Source: Mesorhizobium tamadayense | Lineage (GTDB): Bacteria; Pseudomonadota; Alphaproteobacteria; Rhizobiales; Rhizobiaceae | DNA length: 64,000 nt | NCBI RefSeq assembly: GCF_003863365.1 | Contig: NZ_RQXT01000011.1 | Location: 109,237-173,236, forward strand | Direction of reading: 5' to 3' | Shown: piece by piece, positions 18,704 to 29,132 of the stretch | Layout: every line of letters starts with the position of its first letter | How positions within the stretch are numbered: position 1 is the first letter of the stretch | Made by a program: the position numbers and the translations under genes | The notes under the pieces: model-generated | The model's database searches: none | Told to the model about the DNA's origin: nothing | The model's input: the letters and a program-made list of their open reading frames with translations, nothing else

Positions 18704-19444
18704 ATGGCTGATCCCATTCGCAACTACCAGACGTCCGCCGCCCCCGGCGCGCGCGTCGATATCGATCAGGGCCTGCGGGCCTATATGATCAAAGTCTACA
18801 ACCTGATGGGGCTTGGCCTGCTCATCACCGGCCTTGCCGCCTGGGGCGCATTCCAGCTTGCCGTCACCGGCGACGGCCAGCTGACTGCCTTCGGCCAACT
18901 CATCTATGCAAGCGCGTTCCGCTGGGTCGTCATCCTGGCGCCGCTGGCCGCGGTGATGTTCCTGTCGTTCAGGATCCAGTCGATGAGCGTGGCGGCGGCA
19001 CAGACGACGTTCTGGGTCTATGCCGGCCTTGTCGGCCTGTCGCTGTCGACGATCTTCCTCGTCTATACCGGCACCAGCATCACCCAGACCTTCTTCGCGA
19101 CCGCCGCGGCCTTCGGCGGGCTTTCGCTGTACGGCTACACGACCAGGCGCGACCTGACCGCGTTCGGCTCGTTCCTGATCATGGGCGTGATCGGCCTGCT
19201 GGTCGCGATGCTGGTCAACATCTTCCTGCAGTCGTCGGCGCTGGCCTTCGCCATCTCGGCGATCGGCGTGCTGGTGTTCGCGGGCCTGACCGCCTACGAC
19301 ACGCAGCGGATCAAGGAGATGTATTTCGAGGGTGACGTCGCCGACGTCGCTGGCCGCAAGGCGATCATGGGCGCGCTGCAGCTCTACCTCGACTTCATCA
19401 ACCTGTTCATGTTCCTGCTGCAGTTCATGGGCGACCGCCGCTAA
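18704..19444 (+). CDS. Bax inhibitor-1/YccA family membrane protein
   Basis: This 246-residue inner-membrane protein has seven transmembrane segments between about residues 35 and 240 and signatures 'YNLMGLGLLITGLAAW' and 'AYDTQRIKEMYFEGD', typical of the TMBIM/YccA family (YetJ is a pH-gated calcium channel; YccA modulates FtsH). The function here is unproven. It has a 244-bp upstream region without a gene and a strong terminator downstream, so it is monocistronic. Confidence 0.92.
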   Translation: MADPIRNYQTSAAPGARVDIDQGLRAYMIKVYNLMGLGLLITGLAAWGAFQLAVTGDGQLTAFGQLIYASAFRWVVILAPLAAVMFLSFRIQSMSVAAAQTTFWVYAGLVGLSLSTIFLVYTGTSITQTFFATAAAFGGLSLYGYTTRRDLTAFGSFLIMGVIGLLVAMLVNIFLQSSALAFAISAIGVLVFAGLTAYDTQRIKEMYFEGDVADVAGRKAIMGALQLYLDFINLFMFLLQFMGDRR

Positions 19445-19476
19445 ACGGTAGCCCGGCTGGACCATAGACTTCGGAC

Positions 19477-19506
19477 AGGGCGGCCCAATGGCCGCCCTTT
19501 CCTTTT
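19477..19506 (+). terminator. Rho-independent terminator
   Basis: The stem AGGGCGGCC (19477-19485) / GGCCGCCCT (19490-19498) with loop CAAT is followed by TTCCTTTT. It ends the Bax-inhibitor transcript. Confidence 0.88.
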
Positions 19507-19554
19507 GTGCATCCCTCTGCTGTTATTGAGGCAAGACGAACAACTGCACAAATT

Positions 19555-20127
19555 ATGAGCAAGATTGCGATCAGGGCCACCATTGCGGCCGACCTCGACC
19601 GAATCACGGAAATCTATGCCGACGCGGTCGCGCACGGCACGGCGAGCTACGAGCTGGAGCCTCCCAGCCGCGCCGAAATGGGCAATCGATTCGACAGTTT
19701 GACGGCGGGCAGCTTTCCCTATCTCGTGGGCGAGAAGGACGGCATCGTGCTCGGCTATGTCTATGCCGGACCGTTCCGGCCGCGGCCCGCCTACCGTTTC
19801 GTCGTCGAGGATTCCGTCTATGTCGCGCCCGAGGCCAAGGGCCAGGGCGTGGGTCTCTTGCTGATGCAGGCGCTGATCGAGGCGGCGCGCGCTGCGGGCT
19901 TTCGCCAGATCATCGCGGTGATCGGCGACGGCCATGCCGACAGCGCGTCGGTGCGGCTGCATGAGAAGCTCGGCTTCCGCCATTCCGGGCGCCTGGAAGG
20001 ATCGGGCTACAAGCACGGGCGATGGCTGGACACGGTGTTCATGCAGCTGTCGCTCAACGGCGGAGCAGCGCTGCCGCCGGATCCGGGCTCGTTGCCGGAG
20101 CGGAGATTTCGCAGCCAAATTAAATAG
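19555..20127 (+). CDS. GNAT N-acetyltransferase, phosphinothricin acetyltransferase-like
   Basis: This 190-residue enzyme has the pattern of the Pat/Bar/MddA group: IRATIAADLDRITEIYADAV, GTASYELEPPS, then acetyl-CoA loop VAPEAKGQGVG and 'HEKLGFRHSGRL', ending GYKHGRWLDTVFMQL. Members acetylate phosphinothricin, methionine sulfoximine or related amino-acid analogues. ATG 19555 is chosen because the fold begins immediately after it. It is convergent with the DUF2794 gene, whose stop codon begins on the next base. Confidence 0.88.
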   Translation: MSKIAIRATIAADLDRITEIYADAVAHGTASYELEPPSRAEMGNRFDSLTAGSFPYLVGEKDGIVLGYVYAGPFRPRPAYRFVVEDSVYVAPEAKGQGVGLLLMQALIEAARAAGFRQIIAVIGDGHADSASVRLHEKLGFRHSGRLEGSGYKHGRWLDTVFMQLSLNGGAALPPDPGSLPERRFRSQIK

Positions 20128-20514
20128 TTAGGCCTCGACCAGCTTCAGCTTGGAATCGAACACGCCAAGCACGCGGCCGAGCTCCTGGCCGCGCTTGAGG
20201 ATGCGCCCGCCGGCGGCGATGACGGCGAAGGCGCCCTGCCGGCGCGCCAGTTTCGGGTCCTTGACGATCTGGAACAGCGGCACTTCGCTGGCGCGGCGGA
20301 AGACCGAAAACACGGCGCGGTCAGTGAGGTGGTCGATCGCATAATCGCGCCATTCATTGGCCGCCACCATGCGTCCGTAAAGCCTCAGGATCTGGTCGAG
20401 CTCGCGCCGGTCAAAGCGCACCGGCTGGTCGAGGCGCGCGCGTCGCGCCTCATGCAGCGGGATCAATATTCCGGATGCTTCCCCATCCTCCGTCCCGCAG
20501 CTGTGATCGGTCAT
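20128..20514 (-). CDS. DUF2794-family protein
   Basis: This 128-residue cytoplasmic protein has the features of an alphaproteobacterial conserved family (DUF2794): VRFDRRELDQILRLYGRMVAANEWRDYAID, then VFRRASEVPLFQIVKDP and KRGQELGRVLGVF. No catalytic motif is apparent and the function is unknown. It is transcribed away from the candidate RNA at 20733-20888. Confidence 0.82.
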   Translation of the reverse strand: MTDHSCGTEDGEASGILIPLHEARRARLDQPVRFDRRELDQILRLYGRMVAANEWRDYAIDHLTDRAVFSVFRRASEVPLFQIVKDPKLARRQGAFAVIAAGGRILKRGQELGRVLGVFDSKLKLVEA

Positions 20515-20732
20515 GCTTCGATCCTTCGCTTGAATCTTGCGCAGTCAAGGTTCGCGCTTTCGCGGCCGAATTGCAAGGCCGGCTAAGCCAGCCGGCACCG
20601 CGCTGTTTCCGAAAGGTCCAGTCACGTTTGCAAAACGCGTGTTGGAATTGGTGATGCTTCGCCACAATGTCGCCACAAATTATCCGCGCTCATGCCCCAT
20701 TGTCCGACGAATTTACCGGCGTTGCCTGAGAC

Positions 20733-20888
20733 GGTTCGGTCCGGCACCGGCTCGTAAACCCCAAGCCCCCCGCCCACGGGTCAGCGTCGGATCGAACCAA
20801 CCTCGGTTTTTCCTTGGAAAAATCAGGTGCGACGATCCCAAAACCTGAATGACCGGCGTCAGAAGCAAGCTGACGCCGGTTTTTTATT
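20733..20888 (+). ncRNA. Candidate structured small RNA
   Basis: Four consecutive hairpins are visible on the plus strand: GGTTCGGTCCG/CGGATCGAACC (20733-20743 with 20788-20798, one G-U), TTTTTCC/GGAAAAA (20807-20822), TCAGGT/ACCTGA (20823-20848), and a strong terminator stem with T-tract (20852-20887). No plus-strand protein gene precedes the terminator in the 428-bp gap 20515-20942. The 5' end could lie further upstream. I could not match it to tmRNA, 6S, SRP or RNase P RNA. Confidence 0.5.
20852..20887 (+). terminator. Strong rho-independent terminator without an upstream protein gene
   Basis: The stem ACCGGCGTCAG (20852-20862) / CTGACGCCGGT (20870-20880) is followed by TTTTTATT. The U-tract exists only on the plus strand, so it does not serve the minus-strand DUF1223 or DUF2794 genes. 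Confidence 0.9.
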
Positions 20889-20942
20889 GGCTAGCGGCGC
20901 GACCTCCCCTTCTCCCCTTGTGGAAGAAGGAAAGAGCTGCGG

Positions 20943-21722
20943 TTACGGCTTGCGAATAAAGGCGGCGCCGAGGATCGGACCGGGCATGCCGTCCTTGCCG
21001 ACCGACTGCAGCAGCACCGCGCAGCCGCCCTTCTTGGCGATCTCGCTCATCGGCAATTCGTAGCGCTGCGCCTTGCCGTGCCACATGCCGGCGGTCTGGA
21101 TGTCGGAGACGGCGTTCCAGTAGGTCAGGTTGCGGCCGCTGTTCTCGCCCTTGCCGATCTGCACCGTCTTCGGCGGATCGAAATAGACGATCACCACATG
21201 GGCGTCGGCCGGGCCATTGCCGGCGTCGCCGGCGTCGATCATGACCCGGTCGCTGGTGCGGCTCACCTTGATGCCGACCCGCATGCCTTCGCCGGTCCTG
21301 TCCATACGGGCCAGCGCGCCGCCGACGTCCTTGCGGCTGGCGCCGTTGACGTGGCTGCGGCCATTGATGACGGCTTGCGGGGTATAGACCGAGCGGCTGC
21401 CGAAGGCGCGCATGTAGTCATACTGCCGATCGGTGTTCTCTTTGTTGCTCAGCGTGTCTTGCCAGCCCAGATAGTCCCAGTAATTGACGTGGTAGGCGAG
21501 CGCGACGACGTTTTCCTTGGCGGCCAGCTCGGCGAAGAATTCATCGGCCGGTGGGCAGGAACTGCAGCCCTGGCTGGTGAAAAGCTCGACCACGCCCAAG
21601 GGCTTTTCGGCTTGGGGCTTGTCAGTTTGAGGCTTCTCGGGCTCGCCTGCCAGCGCGGCACCGGCAAACGTTGCAAGGGCCAGCGCAAGTGCCGCAAGCC
21701 GCAATGGTCCTCGAGATGCCAT
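20943..21722 (-). CDS. DUF1223 thioredoxin-like exported protein
   Basis: This 259-residue protein has a signal peptide (residues 1-25, ending GAALAGE), a short Lys/Pro linker and a DUF1223 domain beginning 'VVELFTSQGCSSCPPAD' with Cys53 and Cys56 as a CxxC pair. 'YHVNYWDYLGWQDTLS' and 'VYTPQAVINGR' are family signatures, the latter containing the cis-Pro of the thioredoxin fold. It is probably a periplasmic redox protein of unknown partner. ATG 21722 is preferred because it sits directly before the signal peptide. Confidence 0.88.
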   Translation of the reverse strand: MASRGPLRLAALALALATFAGAALAGEPEKPQTDKPQAEKPLGVVELFTSQGCSSCPPADEFFAELAAKENVVALAYHVNYWDYLGWQDTLSNKENTDRQYDYMRAFGSRSVYTPQAVINGRSHVNGASRKDVGGALARMDRTGEGMRVGIKVSRTSDRVMIDAGDAGNGPADAHVVIVYFDPPKTVQIGKGENSGRNLTYWNAVSDIQTAGMWHGKAQRYELPMSEIAKKGGCAVLLQSVGKDGMPGPILGAAFIRKP

Positions 21723-22002
21723 GACTGTTCCGATTCCCGCCGGTGACGCCGGCCTTGTTCTGATTGCCAAAATATGTGGCAGAACGGACAGTCAACGGGA
21801 AGTCACGTTGCGGTGAAACTTGGTCGCCGCGACCGCAGATAAGGCAGTAGCCGAGGCACTGCATTTTTCGACGCGGTTCGATTTCGGAGCCGCATCACCG
21901 CCATGCGGTAAATTTGCCGATGCCGGCCGATCTCTATTGCGGGCGAACCGGACCTGGACTTTTGAGCTGGCCGGCCAATGCTTAGGCCGCCGCGGTTTAA
22001 TT

Positions 22003-22045
22003 AGGGCAGTAGGGCAGTAGGGCAGTAGGGGTATCTTTCCCTACT
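22003..22045. repeat. Tandem octamer repeat with hairpin after acnA
   Basis: Three tandem copies of AGGGCAGT (22003-22026) run into a hairpin AGTAGGG (22024-22030) / CCCTACT (22039-22045). It lies 18 bp beyond the acnA stop and could help 3'-end formation. The rest of the 340-bp gap 21723-22062 holds nothing I recognise. Confidence 0.75.
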
Positions 22046-22062
22046 CCCCTACTCCCTTGCTG

Positions 22063-24753
<2,691 letters not shown>

Positions 24754-25038
24754 GTGCGATCCGTCCTTGTCTGTTCAGCCTAAAAGGGAACGGACGCCGA
24801 TGGCATGCGATCACGCGCAAAGGTGCGGGTACGGCCATTTCCGCTGTCCGCTCCCAAGCAACCCGAGCCGTTCAAGGCGGCGCGTGCGCTGGTTCGGCGC
24901 TAATTCTGTTCCCGCGCCGACCGCTGGCACGGATGAACCGCATATAGAGAATTTCCTGGAATAGTTCTAGACAGTCGAAAAGCAAATTTGTGCGATGCGG
25001 CGGCGGCCGCGAGACGGTGCTTTCGGGACGGGCAAGGA

Positions 25039-25647
25039 ATGCGGCTGATCGCCGAAAATCTGGGCGGCGAGCGCGGCGGCGAGACGGTCTTTTCCGGCAT
25101 CGGATTCGCGCTCGAAAAGGGCGAGGCGCTCGTCGTCACCGGGCCTAACGGCGCCGGCAAATCGACGCTTCTGAGGGTCATCGCCGGCTTGCTGCCAGTA
25201 GCCGCGGGCAAGATACGTGTCGAAGGCAGCGGCGAGGATTTTTCCTCTATCGCTTCGGCCTCGCACTATCTCGGCCATCTCAATGCGATGAAGACGGCGC
25301 TCAGCGTCGAGGAGAATCTGGCCTTCTGGCGCGCCTTCCAGGGCGAGCCGGCTTTGAGCGTGGAGGAGGCGCTGGAGACGGTCGGGCTGGGCGGGCTTGG
25401 GCATTTGCCCTTCGGCTATCTCTCGACCGGGCAGCGGCGCCGCGCCTCGATCGCGAAGCTTTTGACCAGCCGGCGACCGGTCTGGCTGCTCGACGAGCCG
25501 ACCGCGGGGCTGGACAAGGCGTCGGAGGAGCGGTTCGCGGGGCTGATGCGCGGGCATCTCGAAGGCGGAGGGATTGTGGTTGCGGCAACGCATCTGCCGT
25601 TGGGGCTGCGGGGGGCGAAGGGGCTGGCTTTGGGGGTGGCTGGATGA
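25039..25647 (+). CDS. ccmA: Heme exporter ATP-binding protein CcmA
   Basis: This 202-residue ATPase of the CcmABCD complex is required for release of holo-CcmE during cytochrome c maturation. It shows Walker A TGPNGAGKST, the family-specific YLGHLNAMK, a variant signature LSTGQRRRASIAKLL and Walker B VWLLDEPTAGLD. ATG 25039 starts MRLIAENL; AAGGA lies immediately before it, so the start is not certain. It is separated from ccmB by a RIME-like repeat, unusual for a normally tight operon. Confidence 0.92.
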   Translation: MRLIAENLGGERGGETVFSGIGFALEKGEALVVTGPNGAGKSTLLRVIAGLLPVAAGKIRVEGSGEDFSSIASASHYLGHLNAMKTALSVEENLAFWRAFQGEPALSVEEALETVGLGGLGHLPFGYLSTGQRRRASIAKLLTSRRPVWLLDEPTAGLDKASEERFAGLMRGHLEGGGIVVAATHLPLGLRGAKGLALGVAG

Positions 25648-25663
25648 CGTTTGCACTCCGTCC

Positions 25664-25821
25664 CACCCCCCTCTGGCCTGCCGGCCGTCTCCCCCGCAAG
25701 GGGGGAGATCTGATGTCACTGCGGCTTTCGCCAATCTTCGACGCTGAAGGGGGAACGCCGGCGGCGCAGCTGCCAATCTCCCCCCTTGCGGGGGAGATGG
25801 CCGGCAGGCCCGAGGGGGGTG
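25664..25821. repeat. RIME-like intergenic repeat, copy 2, inside the ccm operon
   Basis: The left block 25664-25709 and right block 25776-25821 are inverted copies (CCTGCCGGCC-TCTCCCCC and its complement). The element fills most of the 229-bp gap between ccmA and ccmB, which in relatives are close or overlapping. Confidence 0.85.
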
Positions 25822-25876
25822 AGAAGGAACGCGCCGTTTGTAGAGAGGGCGATCGAGCCATAGAAGCGCCTCGCCA

Positions 25877-26542
25877 ATGCTAGCCCTCTTCCTGCGCGAC
25901 ATCCGCCTCTCGATCCGCGCCGGCGGCGGGGCGCTGATCGGCGTCATCTTCTTCCTGGCGGTGATCGCCACCATCCCCTTCGGCGTCGGGCCCGACCTCA
26001 ACCTTTTGTCGCGCATCGGCCCGGCGATCCTGTGGATCGCCGCCCTGCTCGCCTGCCTGCTCGGGCTCGACCGGCTGTTCCAGGCCGACCGCGAGGACGG
26101 CTCGCTCGACCTTTTGGTGCTCAACAGCGATCGCCAGATGCTGGCGCTGACGGTGCTGACAAAATGCCTGGCGCACTGGACGGGCAGCGTGCTGCCGCTG
26201 GTGGTGGCTGCGCCTCTGCTCGGCCTGTTCATGAATATGGAGCCGGCAGGCATCGGCGCCACGGCGCTGACGCTGCTCATCGGCACGCCGGCCATCACCT
26301 TCATCGGCGCTGCGGGCGCAGCCGTGGCGGTGGCGCTGCCGCGCGGCGGGCTGCTGATCTCGGTGCTGGTGTTGCCGCTCACCGTCCCGGTGCTGATCTT
26401 CGGTGTCTCGGCAAGCTATGGCGCGGTGGCCGATCCGGCGCCGTTCCTGCAGCCCTTCCTCATTCTTGCCGCGCTGACGCTGTTTCTTGCTGTGCTCGGG
26501 CCCTTGGCCGCGGCGCTGGCGTTGCGCCACGGGACGGATTGA
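25877..26542 (+). CDS. ccmB: Heme exporter permease CcmB
   Basis: This 221-residue inner-membrane protein has six hydrophobic segments, the membrane partner of CcmA. Signatures are LFLRDIRLSIRAGGG at the N-terminus and 'LFQADREDGSLDLLVL' between helices 2 and 3, followed by LPRGGLLISVLVLPLTVPVLIFG in two halves. Length is normal. The next gene downstream is ccmD; ccmC, which normally follows, is absent. Confidence 0.93.
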   Translation: MLALFLRDIRLSIRAGGGALIGVIFFLAVIATIPFGVGPDLNLLSRIGPAILWIAALLACLLGLDRLFQADREDGSLDLLVLNSDRQMLALTVLTKCLAHWTGSVLPLVVAAPLLGLFMNMEPAGIGATALTLLIGTPAITFIGAAGAAVAVALPRGGLLISVLVLPLTVPVLIFGVSASYGAVADPAPFLQPFLILAALTLFLAVLGPLAAALALRHGTD

Positions 26543-26670
26543 GGCCCCGGGAACGTTCAGACCTGCGGCGCCGCGCCTGATTGCGCGGCCGGCAGCGCAA
26601 GGTTAAGGGAAGCCATGATCGAACGGATTGGCAGGGCAGGCGCTAAGGCCACGCGCACGGAGCGGCTGAT

Positions 26671-26844
26671 ATGAGCGCGCATGCTCTCTATGTCACTGCC
26701 GCCTATGCCATCACGGCGATCGTGCTCATCGGGCTGATCGGCTGGATCCTGCTCGACCAGCGGGCGCGCAGGCGCGAGCTCGCGGCGCTCGAGGCCGCCG
26801 GCGTGCGGCGGCGCTCCGACAAGGCCGGGACGACGAAGCCATGA
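26671..26844 (+). CDS. ccmD: Heme exporter small subunit CcmD
   Basis: This 57-residue single-span protein retains holo-CcmE interaction with CcmC in other bacteria. It begins MSAHALYVTAAYAITAIVL, with one transmembrane helix (about residues 8-28) followed by the conserved basic stretch DQRARRRELAALEAAG. Its TGA overlaps the ccmG start (ATGA, 26841-26844). The 128 bp before it do not encode CcmC. Confidence 0.88.
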   Translation: MSAHALYVTAAYAITAIVLIGLIGWILLDQRARRRELAALEAAGVRRRSDKAGTTKP

Positions 26845-27419
26845 GGATCGAAACCCAAACGCCGGCGCCCCGCCGCGGCCTCTTCGTGCTCTTGCCGCTA
26901 CTGATCTTTTTGGGATTGGCGGGATTGTTTCTCTCGCAGCTCCTGTCCGGCCGCGACACTTCGGAAATTCCCTCGGCGCTGATCGGCCTGCCGGCGCCGC
27001 AGACGAACCTGCCGCCGCTGGAAGGCGTCAACCTACCGGGGCTGGAGTCAAAATCCTTCGCCGGCAAGGTGACGCTGGTCAATGTCTTTGCGTCCTGGTG
27101 CGCGCCGTGCCGGGAAGAGCACCCGGTGCTTTTGGCGCTGTCGCATGACAAGCGCTTCACGCTTGCCGCTCTGAATTACAAGGATCCGCCGGAAAATGCC
27201 CGCCGCTTCCTTGGCGACCTCGGCAATCCCTATCAGGCGATCGGCGTCGATCCGGCCGGCCGTGCGGCGATCGACTGGGGCGTCTATGGCGTGCCGGAGA
27301 CCTTCGTCATCGGCAAGGACGGCAAGATCGCTTACAAACATGTCGGGCCGCTGACGCCGGAATCGGCGCGAGACCTGCTGCTGCCGCAGATCGAGAAGGC
27401 GCTTGCGGCGCCGGGTTGA
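26841..27419 (+). CDS. ccmG: Periplasmic thiol:disulfide oxidoreductase CcmG/DsbE
   Basis: This 192-residue membrane-anchored thioredoxin keeps apocytochrome c heme-binding cysteines reduced. The N-terminal anchor spans about residues 14-34. The active site is FASWCAPC (Cys87, Cys90). 'DWGVYGVPETFVIGKDG' carries the CcmG-specific GVxGxPETF region with the cis-Pro. It is translationally coupled to ccmD by a 4-bp overlap and is the last gene of the operon. Confidence 0.94.
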   Translation: MRIETQTPAPRRGLFVLLPLLIFLGLAGLFLSQLLSGRDTSEIPSALIGLPAPQTNLPPLEGVNLPGLESKSFAGKVTLVNVFASWCAPCREEHPVLLALSHDKRFTLAALNYKDPPENARRFLGDLGNPYQAIGVDPAGRAAIDWGVYGVPETFVIGKDGKIAYKHVGPLTPESARDLLLPQIEKALAAPG

Positions 27420-27464
27420 CGATCGAGAACATGGCGGGTCAGAAAGTGGCGACGGATCGCAGCG

Positions 27465-27902
27465 TCACCCCGCCGCCGCCTGTTCCGCCGCTTCCTCGAT
27501 CCGCTCCATGTCGTCGTCCGAAAGGCCGAAATGGTGGCCGATCTCGTGGATCAGCACATGGGTGACGATGTCGCCCAGCGTCTCCTCGTTCTCGGCCCAA
27601 TAGTCGAGGATGGCGCGGCGGTAGAGCGTGACGCGGTTCGGCCCCTCGCCGGTCTGCGGGTTCCAGCGCTCGGCGATGCCGCGCCCCTCGAACAAGCCGA
27701 GCAGGTCGAAGGGCGTCTCCAGCGACAAATCGTCCATGATCTCGTCGGTCGGGAATTCGGCGATCTGGATGATGATCTCGCCGGTGAGCTTGCGGAACTC
27801 CTCCGGCAGATGGGCGTAGGCCTCCAGCGCCAGAAGCTCCATCTCGTCCATCGACGGCGAAAGTTGGTCGTGCCAGGTGCGGGTCTTGTAGATACGGGCC
27901 AT
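27465..27902 (-). CDS. Metallopeptidase family protein (zincin-like, PF06262 type)
   Basis: This 145-residue soluble protein has the zincin helix HEIGHHFGLSDDDM (His119, Glu120, His123). 'DLLGLFEGRG' and 'RVTLYRRAILDYW' are constant features of this small bacterial family of unknown substrate. ATG 27902 is supported by AGGAAA upstream. It is divergent from the imu operon; the open frame continuing upstream is antisense to imuA and not protein-like. Confidence 0.88.
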   Translation of the reverse strand: MARIYKTRTWHDQLSPSMDEMELLALEAYAHLPEEFRKLTGEIIIQIAEFPTDEIMDDLSLETPFDLLGLFEGRGIAERWNPQTGEGPNRVTLYRRAILDYWAENEETLGDIVTHVLIHEIGHHFGLSDDDMERIEEAAEQAAAG

Positions 27903-28047
27903 GAGGTTTCCTTTAATCCCGGCATATAGGCTTTCGCACCGAATGAGGCAAATGAGCCAGCCGGCAGGCTTCCTGGAGGATAAAGTGCGAAGGAATAAAT
28001 TCCTTGTGACTCCGCTTGACTCTTCCGAAGGCCTCTGGAATCTATAA

Positions 28048-28062
28048 GAACATAACAGGAAC
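28048..28062 (+). promoter_or_regulatory. SOS box (LexA operator) of the imu operon
   Basis: GAAC-ATAACAG-GAAC is a perfect alphaproteobacterial LexA site (GAAC-N7-GAAC). It overlaps a TATAAG -10-like sequence (28043-28048) and lies 23 bp before the imuA ATG. A TTGACT at 28016-28021 could be the -35, although the spacing (21 bp) is long. Confidence 0.88.
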
Positions 28063-28085
28063 AACTGCTGCCGGAAGTGAACGTC

Positions 28086-29132
28086 ATGGCGATGAGCGCC
28101 GTGGCGCGGGACACTGTTTTTGCCCTGCGCCGCCAGATCGCGAAGATCGAGGGAACGCTGCCCGAGCGCCTGGAAGCGCCGGCAAGCGGCGCACCCGCCG
28201 ATACCGCTCGATCCGACATCACAGTCGTCCGGCGCGGCCTCGTCGTGGCCTCGCCGGATGCCTTCCTGCACACCGGCATCGAACGCCTCGACACCGCCCT
28301 TGGCGGCGGCCTGCCGAAAGCGACGCTCAGTGAAATCCATGGGCTGGAGACCCGCGATGCCGGCGCCGTCGCCGGCTTCGCGCTGTCGCTCACCAGCCTG
28401 ATCCTCAAGGAAAAGCAGGGCCTGCCCATTCTCTGGATCGGCACGGCGGAGATTTTCCGCGAGGCCGGCTTTCCCTATGCCAGGGGACTCCAAATCCTGT
28501 TCGGCATCGAGCCGGAGCAATTGCTGTTTTCCGAAGCGCCGAAGCTCCTGGACGCGCTGTGGATCGCCGAGGAGGCCGCCCGCATGACGGCCTTCGCCGC
28601 CGTCATCCTCGAGATCCGCGGCAACCCGCAGCGGCTCGACCTTACCGCGACGCGGCGGCTGCATGCGCGGGCGCAAAGCGCCGGCCGCCCGGTGCTTTTG
28701 CTGCGCCAGGCCGGGGCGGCCGAGCCCACCTCCGCGCCGGTGCGCCTCATCGTCTCGGCAGCGCCGGCGGCGAGCCGCGAGACGCTCGCCGGCCCGCTCG
28801 CCGGCTCGATCGGCCGCCCCGCCTTCACCGTCGATATCGGCAAGAGCCGCACGGCCCTGCCCGGACAATTCACACTGGAGTGGAACCCCGATGAGCACGC
28901 TTTTGAGGAAAGAAGAAGGGGTGAGGAAAGAAGAAGCGATGAGGAAAGAAGGCCCCAGGAAGAGCGGGCAGCGAATCCTGTCGCTGTGGTTCCCGTACCT
29001 GTGCGCGGAGCGGATCCTGCGCCAGCGTCTGGGGCGGTCCTGGCGTTCCCGGCCGTCGGATCACCTGCCGCTGGTGATCAGCCATCGCGACAGCAACGCC
29101 CAGCGCATCGCAGCCCTCGACGAGCGGGCTGA
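28086..29132 (+). CDS. imuA: SOS mutagenesis protein ImuA (RecA/SulA-like)
   Basis: This 348-residue protein works with ImuB and DnaE2 in damage-induced translesion synthesis. The core (about residues 50-270) is a degenerate RecA-like fold: LDTALGGGLPKATLSEIHG where a P-loop would be, then VTILWIG-like strand PILWIGTAEIFREAGFPYA. The conserved '[12 protein letters not shown]' closes the domain. After that about 80 residues, polar at first ([19 protein letters not shown]), read through the 5' end of imuB. ATG 28086 is preferred because GGAAG sits eight bases upstream. It has the SOS box in front. Confidence 0.92.
   Translation: MAMSAVARDTVFALRRQIAKIEGTLPERLEAPASGAPADTARSDITVVRRGLVVASPDAFLHTGIERLDTALGGGLPKATLSEIHGLETRDAGAVAGFALSLTSLILKEKQGLPILWIGTAEIFREAGFPYARGLQILFGIEPEQLLFSEAPKLLDALWIAEEAARMTAFAAVILEIRGNPQRLDLTATRRLHARAQSAGRPVLLLRQAGAAEPTSAPVRLIVSAAPAASRETLAGPLAGSIGRPAFTVDIGKSRTALPGQFTLEWNPDEHAFEERRRGEERRSDEERRPQEERAANPVAVVPVPVRGADPAPASGAVLAFPAVGSPAAGDQPSRQQRPAHRSPRRAG

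Noticed and set aside
20672..20731. Possible 20-residue leader peptide (MSPQIIRAHA...) before the RNA candidate
   Set aside because: No ribosome binding site and no downstream gene on this strand for a leader to control.
20733..20888. tmRNA, 6S RNA, SRP RNA or RNase P RNA as identity of the RNA candidate
   Set aside because: No tag-peptide frame, no 6S central bubble, no SRP tetraloop motif and no RNase P consensus is visible.
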